From contig CAVYRG010000001.1 in the NCBI GenBank assembly GCA_963770915.1, positions 124,001 through 188,000 on the forward strand: a stretch of DNA of 64,000 nt, written 5' to 3'. Below, in pieces: positions 60,099-64,000 of this stretch. The notes below the pieces were generated by a model, which had not been told where the DNA came from, did no database searches, and saw only the letters and a program-made list of their open reading frames with translations. Numbering within the stretch: position 1 is the stretch's first letter; each line of letters starts with the position of its first letter. The translations under genes and the position numbers were made by a program. This DNA comes from PALSA-270 sp963770915 (GTDB lineage: Bacteria > Acidobacteriota > Terriglobia > Terriglobales > Acidobacteriaceae).

Positions 60099-61307
60099 TT
60101 ACTGCAATACGACCTGGTCACCTTCCTTCAAGCCGGCGAGCACTTCCGTCTTCGCTCCGTTGGAGATGCCGATCTTGACCGCGACTTTCCGCTCGCCATC
60201 CTTGGCGCTGGGATCCGGCACCTCGACCGACGCATTCTTATCTTTGTCGTAGATGATTGCGCCTTCGGGAATCTGCAACACGTTCTTGTGCTCTTCCAGC
60301 AGAATTTCGGCGTTCGCGGTCATCTCCGCCTTCAACTCGCCACCGGGATTGTTAATGGAGACGCGAACCTCGAACGTTGTGACGTTGTCTTTTTCCACTC
60401 CCATGGGGGAAATCTTGGTCACGACGCCATTGAAAGTCTTGTCTTTGAACGATTCCACTTTGATCCGAGCCGGCTGCCCTAGATAGACCTTGCCGATATC
60501 GCTCTCGTCCACTTTGCCCAGTACATAGACCGAACTGGTGTCGCCGAGGGTCATGACGAGCGTTGCGGAGGAACCCAAAACCAGGATCGAGCTGACCGCA
60601 TCGCCGATCTCCACGTCGCGGGAGAGCACGACGCCGTCCAGGGGCGATTCAATGTCGGTATATCCCAACTGTTCTTCGAGTTGCTTCAGATTGGCCTGGT
60701 CCTGCGCCACCTGTGCCCGCGCTTGCGCAATCTTGGCTTGCAGTACGACGACTTGCGCCTTGGACACATTTTGCTTGTTGAGTGCCATCTGATAATTCCT
60801 ATTGGCATCATCCAAAGCGGACTGCGAAACCACTCCATCCTTGGCCATTCCCAGCGCGCGGTCGTAGGCCCGCTTCAGCAGGGGGACGTCAGGTCCTTCC
60901 GCATCGACCTTCGCGCGTTGCCAATCCGCTTCGGAACTCGTGAGGTTCGCTTCGGCCGCTTGCAGAGCCGCCTTGGACTGCTCCACCTGCGCTTCAATCT
61001 CTTCCTTGTCGAGCTGTGCCAGCAACTGACCTTTCTTCACTTTGTCGCTGGCATCGACAAGCAGCCTGGTGACGATGCCGCTTGCCTTCGACTTGACTTC
61101 GACCTTCGTGATGGGCTCGACTTTGCCGGTTGCGACCACGCTCTTGGCCAAATCCCCGCGTTCCACCTTGGCCAGCTTGGTAGGGTCAATTTTGGTTCCC
61201 CCGCGGGTGGCCGCGACCACGGCAAGCGCGATCACCAGCACGAGCGCCAGTGCAATGCCGGTGTAGATCAACCCTTTGCGACGCTTCTTCTTTCCGTTGC
61301 CGTTCAC
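60099..61307 (-). CDS. MacA/HlyD-type periplasmic adaptor
   Basis: 402 residues. N-terminal membrane anchor (GLIYTGIALALVLVIALAVVAA), lipoyl halves split by a long coiled coil (KGQLLAQLDKEEIEAQVEQSKAALQAAEANLTSSEADWQ, SQSALDDANRNYQMALNKQNVSKAQVVVLQAKIAQARAQVAQ), then a beta-barrel (VDESDIGKVYLGQPARIKVESFKDKTFNGVVTKISP). ATG 61307 with AGGAGG nearby. First gene of the minus-strand operon with two permeases. Confidence 0.94.
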   Translation of the reverse strand: MNGNGKKKRRKGLIYTGIALALVLVIALAVVAATRGGTKIDPTKLAKVERGDLAKSVVATGKVEPITKVEVKSKASGIVTRLLVDASDKVKKGQLLAQLDKEEIEAQVEQSKAALQAAEANLTSSEADWQRAKVDAEGPDVPLLKRAYDRALGMAKDGVVSQSALDDANRNYQMALNKQNVSKAQVVVLQAKIAQARAQVAQDQANLKQLEEQLGYTDIESPLDGVVLSRDVEIGDAVSSILVLGSSATLVMTLGDTSSVYVLGKVDESDIGKVYLGQPARIKVESFKDKTFNGVVTKISPMGVEKDNVTTFEVRVSINNPGGELKAEMTANAEILLEEHKNVLQIPEGAIIYDKDKNASVEVPDPSAKDGERKVAVKIGISNGAKTEVLAGLKEGDQVVLQ

Positions 61308-61613
61308 ATCAGCCTCCTGCCAGAAGTAAAGCTGGCCGTTCCGCTCTCACTTTTCACTACGAACCCAGCCCGCGGTTTGTTCCTGAAATTCACTGTGGAG
61401 ATTCCTTTTTGCTTCAAGCTTGAGGCACGCGGCGCGAATGTCCATTTATTAGACCGGCCAATCCGCGAAACGAAAGCAGGAAATGCGAGGTTTGAACTCC
61501 GCACGCCAACTCCACCATTCCGAGCGGAAGGAGATAATGCGCTTGCGCCTGGGTCCATTCTACAACTGATCGATTTCTGGCCTTTCTCAATAGAATGTTA
61601 GAATTAGCCTTCC
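61308..61613. other. Divergent intergenic region, no gene
   Basis: About 306 bp between the adaptor and the CorC-like gene. Contains TAGAAT-type -10 candidates (61591-61596 and 61599-61604), the second 9 bp before the ATG. No RNA gene or repeat recognised. Confidence 0.5.
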
Positions 61614-62984
61614 ATGATCGCATTTGTGCTGCTCCGGGTGCTGCTCATCCTGTTCCTGGTGGCGGCCAACGCGTTCTTCGCCGCGGCCGAGTTCGCCTTG
61701 GTCAGCATTCGCGACACCCGCATTCAACAGCTTATCGAAGCCCGCCGCATCGGCGCCCGCATCGTCCAAAAACTGCATCGCAACCTGGACGAGGTGGTAA
61801 ACGGCGTCCAATTAGGTATCACCGTTGTCAGCCTCACTCTGGGCTGGGTGGGCGAACCCCTGCTGGCGCAGATCATGCAGGGCTGGGTCGGGGACGTGCC
61901 GCACGTCATGATCTATGCCCACGCCGCCGCCATCGCTATTGCCTTTGGACTTATCACCTGCCTGCATGTGATCCTGGGCGAACTGGTCCCCAAGTCGCTG
62001 GCTTTGCAGCGCTCCGAGCAGGTGGCGCTGGCCGTGGCCGCGCCCATGGACGTCTTCCTCACCCTCACGCGGCCCATCATCTATCTCATGAGCGGCGCGG
62101 CCAGTTCGGTTCTCAACTTGTTCGGATCGCGTAAATTGCGCCAGGGGCCGGTCCACTCGCCCGACGAGCTGAAGCTGATCGTCACCGCCAGCCGCCAGCT
62201 GGGGCAGATCCCGGCTTTTCAGGAAGAGATGGTCTTGCGCGCCCTGGACATGGATGACATCAACGTACGCCAGGTGATGGTGCCGCGGCCGGACATTTTT
62301 TCTCTGCCGGGCGACCTTTTTCTCGACGAGGCCCTGGGGCGCGTGGTCGAAGAGCAGCATTCGCGCATTCCGGTTTACGATCCCCAACGCGGCCCCGAAC
62401 ATATTATTGGCGTGCTCTACTCCAAAGACCTCATGCGCTGGACCCGCCTTCGCCTGGCTGCCAGCCCGGGCCAGCCGGTCGCCGCGCGCATCGCCACCAT
62501 GAAAATCAGCCAGATCATGCACGACGTGATGGTCGTTCCCGAAACCAAAGTGCTCACGGAACTGCTGGAGGAATTCAAAGACCGTAAGCGCCATATGGCT
62601 GTCGTTGTCGACGAGTTTGGCTCAACGGCGGGCGTGGTCACCGTAGAGGACGTTCTCGAGCAACTGGTCGGCGAGATCGAAGACGAGTTCGATGTTCCCC
62701 CGCCGCAACAACCCATAATGGAAGGTAAAATCGCTCTCCAACTCGAGGGTTCGGCCGGCATTCGCGACCTGGAATCGCAATACCAGCTTGTGCTGCCGCG
62801 CGACGGCGGGTTCGAAACCCTGGCCGGCTTCGTGCTGGCCCGCCTACAGCGAATCCCGCGAGTGGGCGACGGATTCGACTACGAAGACCATCGTTTCACC
62901 GTGGATGAGATGGAAGGCCACCGCATCGCCAAGGTGAAAATCGAAAAACTGCAACCCGCCCCGGTAGCGCAGGCAGGGAAGTAG
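61614..62984 (+). CDS. CNNM/CorC-type hemolysin family transporter
   Basis: 456 residues: DUF21 membrane domain (RVLLILFLVAANAFFAAAEFALVSIRDTRIQQLIE, VVSLTLGWVGEPLLAQIM, ITCLHVILGELVPKSLALQRSE), a CBS pair (RQVMVPRPDIFSLPGDLFLDEALGRVVEEQHSRIPVY and ISQIMHDVMVVPETKVLTELLEEFKDRKRHMAVVVDEFGSTAGVVTVEDVLEQLVGEIEDEFD) and a CorC_HlyC C-terminal domain. The family exports Mg2+/Co2+ or Na+-type cations; the exact ion is unknown. Confidence 0.94.
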   Translation: MIAFVLLRVLLILFLVAANAFFAAAEFALVSIRDTRIQQLIEARRIGARIVQKLHRNLDEVVNGVQLGITVVSLTLGWVGEPLLAQIMQGWVGDVPHVMIYAHAAAIAIAFGLITCLHVILGELVPKSLALQRSEQVALAVAAPMDVFLTLTRPIIYLMSGAASSVLNLFGSRKLRQGPVHSPDELKLIVTASRQLGQIPAFQEEMVLRALDMDDINVRQVMVPRPDIFSLPGDLFLDEALGRVVEEQHSRIPVYDPQRGPEHIIGVLYSKDLMRWTRLRLAASPGQPVAARIATMKISQIMHDVMVVPETKVLTELLEEFKDRKRHMAVVVDEFGSTAGVVTVEDVLEQLVGEIEDEFDVPPPQQPIMEGKIALQLEGSAGIRDLESQYQLVLPRDGGFETLAGFVLARLQRIPRVGDGFDYEDHRFTVDEMEGHRIAKVKIEKLQPAPVAQAGK

Positions 62985-63023
62985 CTGCGATTTCTGTTGA
63001 GCGGAGCTTCTGGGACTTCCCAA

Positions 63024-63107
63024 CAAAGCCCGGCACAACGTGGAAGCATGGGCCTTCAGGCCCACGACTGGATTCGAAATAAATCCGGGGCTTCAGTCCC
63101 CGGAACA
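63024..63107. repeat. Repeat family C copy
   Basis: Same order as 10466-10557: AACGTGGAAGCATGGGCC, TTCAGGCCCA and a CCGGGGCTTCAGTCCCCGG hairpin. Just upstream of the DinB-like gene. Confidence 0.75.
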
Positions 63108-63109
63108 TA

Positions 63110-63604
63110 ATGCAAGCGCTTCTAACACTCCGTCGCCTCATAACTGAAGTTCCCTCGCGCCTTGCGTGCCTCCCAGATTCCGCCGCCGCCCGCAAGCCCT
63201 CGCCAAACAAATGGTCGCCCAAAGAGCATCTCGGCCACCTGCTCGACTCGGCCGCCCACCACCACCAGCGCCTCATCCGCACGCAACTGGAGGACAATCC
63301 AAACTTCCCAGCTTATGACCGCGACCGCTGGGTCGAGCTGCAGAAATACCAGGACCGCGATTGGAAGGAACTCATCGAGGCGTGGCGCGTTTTGAATCGT
63401 CAAGTCCTCGGAGCCGTGGAATCGGCTCCCGCGCCAGCCTGGCAACGCACCTGCACCATCGCGGGCTTGGCCCCGCAGACGTTACAATTCACGTTCGAAC
63501 AATACGTCGATCATCTATTCCATCATCTCAAGCACATTGGCATGGAGGTGGCTGACATTCGCGAGCCTGTAACTGAGAACCGAGAACTGAGAACCGGGAA
63601 CTGA
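63110..63604 (+). CDS. DinB-like/DUF664-type metal-dependent protein
   Basis: 164 residues, four-helix-bundle pattern: SPKEHLGHLLDSAAHHHQRL, YQDRDWKELIEAWRVLNRQVLGAV and QYVDHLFHHLKHIG supply the His triad typical of DinB_2. The last 11 residues (VTENRELRTGN) come from the heptad repeat, so the protein's C-terminus may be repeat-derived. The stop overlaps the next ATG. Confidence 0.85.
   Translation: MQALLTLRRLITEVPSRLACLPDSAAARKPSPNKWSPKEHLGHLLDSAAHHHQRLIRTQLEDNPNFPAYDRDRWVELQKYQDRDWKELIEAWRVLNRQVLGAVESAPAPAWQRTCTIAGLAPQTLQFTFEQYVDHLFHHLKHIGMEVADIREPVTENRELRTGN
63574..63601 (+). repeat. Tandem heptad repeat at DinB/permease junction
   Basis: TGAGAAC, CGAGAAC, TGAGAAC, CGGGAAC, then TGATG containing both the DinB stop and the ATG at 63604. 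It encodes the end of the DinB-like protein. Confidence 0.85.
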
Positions 63605-64000
63605 TGTTCCGCCAACTCACCCTCCGCGTGCTCTACACCCTGCCGGTGATCTGGCTGGTCGTGTCGCTGGTATTTCTCCTGATCCATCTCGTCCCCGGCG
63701 ACCCGATTGTCCAGATGCTCGGCGAGGGCGCGCCTCCAACGGACATCCAAGCCACGCGCCACGCCTACGGGCTTGATCTGCCGCTGGGCGAGCAATATCT
63801 GCGCTACTGGAAGGGCGTGCTGCACGGCGACCTCGGCCCCTCGCTGCGCTTCAACCAAAGCGTGAGCAGCCTGATCGTCCAGCGCTATCCTTACACTCTG
63901 CAACTGACTTTGGGAGCATTGTTCGTAGCTGTCGTTCTCTCGGTTCCCGCCGGTGTCCGCTCGGCGCAGCGCCGCAATCGTTGGGACGACCGTCTGCTCA
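63604..64000 (+). CDS. DppB/OppB-type ABC permease (3' end outside window)
   Basis: First 132 codons. First membrane segment LYTLPVIWLVVSLVFLLIHLVPGDPI is the OppB/DppB signature, followed by the ATRHAYGLDLPLGEQYLRYWKGVLHGDLGPSLRFNQSVSSLIVQRYPYTLQLTLGALFVAVVLSVPAGV pattern of peptide or nickel importers. ATG overlaps the preceding stop. Remaining transporter genes should lie beyond the window. Confidence 0.93.
   Translation, partial: MFRQLTLRVLYTLPVIWLVVSLVFLLIHLVPGDPIVQMLGEGAPPTDIQATRHAYGLDLPLGEQYLRYWKGVLHGDLGPSLRFNQSVSSLIVQRYPYTLQLTLGALFVAVVLSVPAGVRSAQRRNRWDDRLL

Noticed and set aside
1..64000. CRISPR array, rRNA operon, intact IS element or prophage
   Set aside because: No regular direct repeats with spacers, no transposase or phage structural genes, and no rRNA core sequence noticed on either strand.

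Overview
The window is GC-rich bacterial chromosome. Gene content suggests an Acidobacteriota (Terriglobales/Koribacter-like) genome. The pointers are a diderm envelope set (Omp85, SurA-like, TamB-like), a YpdA-type bacillithiol reductase homologue, a CE15 glucuronoyl esterase, MacA/FtsX-type permeases with a DUF4097 protein, solitary UbiD and UbiA homologues, and many dispersed palindromic repeats. This placement is inference; there is no rRNA in the window.

Layout. 1-9.2 kb is a phosphate/polyphosphate block: ppk1 (5' end cut by the window), sixA, a Ppx/GppA phosphatase on the opposite strand, a small exported protein, a CHAD-domain protein, then pstC-pstA-pstB-phoU. 9.4-11.7 kb is an ABC-2 type exporter. 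11.7-16.8 kb holds a membrane protein with a small partner, tRNA-Gly(CCC), small ORFs, an ABM-like protein, a KAS-II-like condensing enzyme and an M15 peptidase. 16.9-18.6 kb is a UbiD-family decarboxylase carrying two in-frame repeat insertions. 18.6-31 kb is loose and repeat-rich: exported/lipoproteins, a VOC protein, an RHS remnant inside a 22-bp inverted repeat, a cytochrome c, a SLOG-like protein, a large membrane protein, a CE15 esterase and RlpA. 31-38.2 kb is housekeeping and hypothetical (thiD, TPR, PspC, hydrolase, aroA, ThiF/MoeB). 38.4-50.3 kb is an envelope-biogenesis series (Omp85, SurA-like, TamB-like), then pcm, ubiA, a degenerate 3-hydroxyacyl-CoA dehydrogenase and a MidA-type methyltransferase. 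50.3-53.9 kb is accessory: mazEF, a frameshifted fumC, and an FRG-domain gene overlapping a HigA-type antitoxin gene. 54-64 kb has ypdA, cyaY, a SAM hydrolase (DUF62), a MacA/FtsX/DUF4097 operon without an ATPase, a CorC/CNNM-type protein, a DinB-like protein and the start of a DppB-type permease.

Most notable: (i) palindromic repeats inserted in frame in the UbiD and MidA-type genes; (ii) an FRG-HigA two-gene module resembling a toxin-antitoxin operon; (iii) four tandem YGAGAAC heptads ending at the start codon of two unrelated transporter genes; (iv) a recurrent -10 box placed exactly 6 nt before ATG/GTG at five genes, suggesting leaderless transcripts; (v) a SLOG-like gene close to a multi-domain membrane protein.
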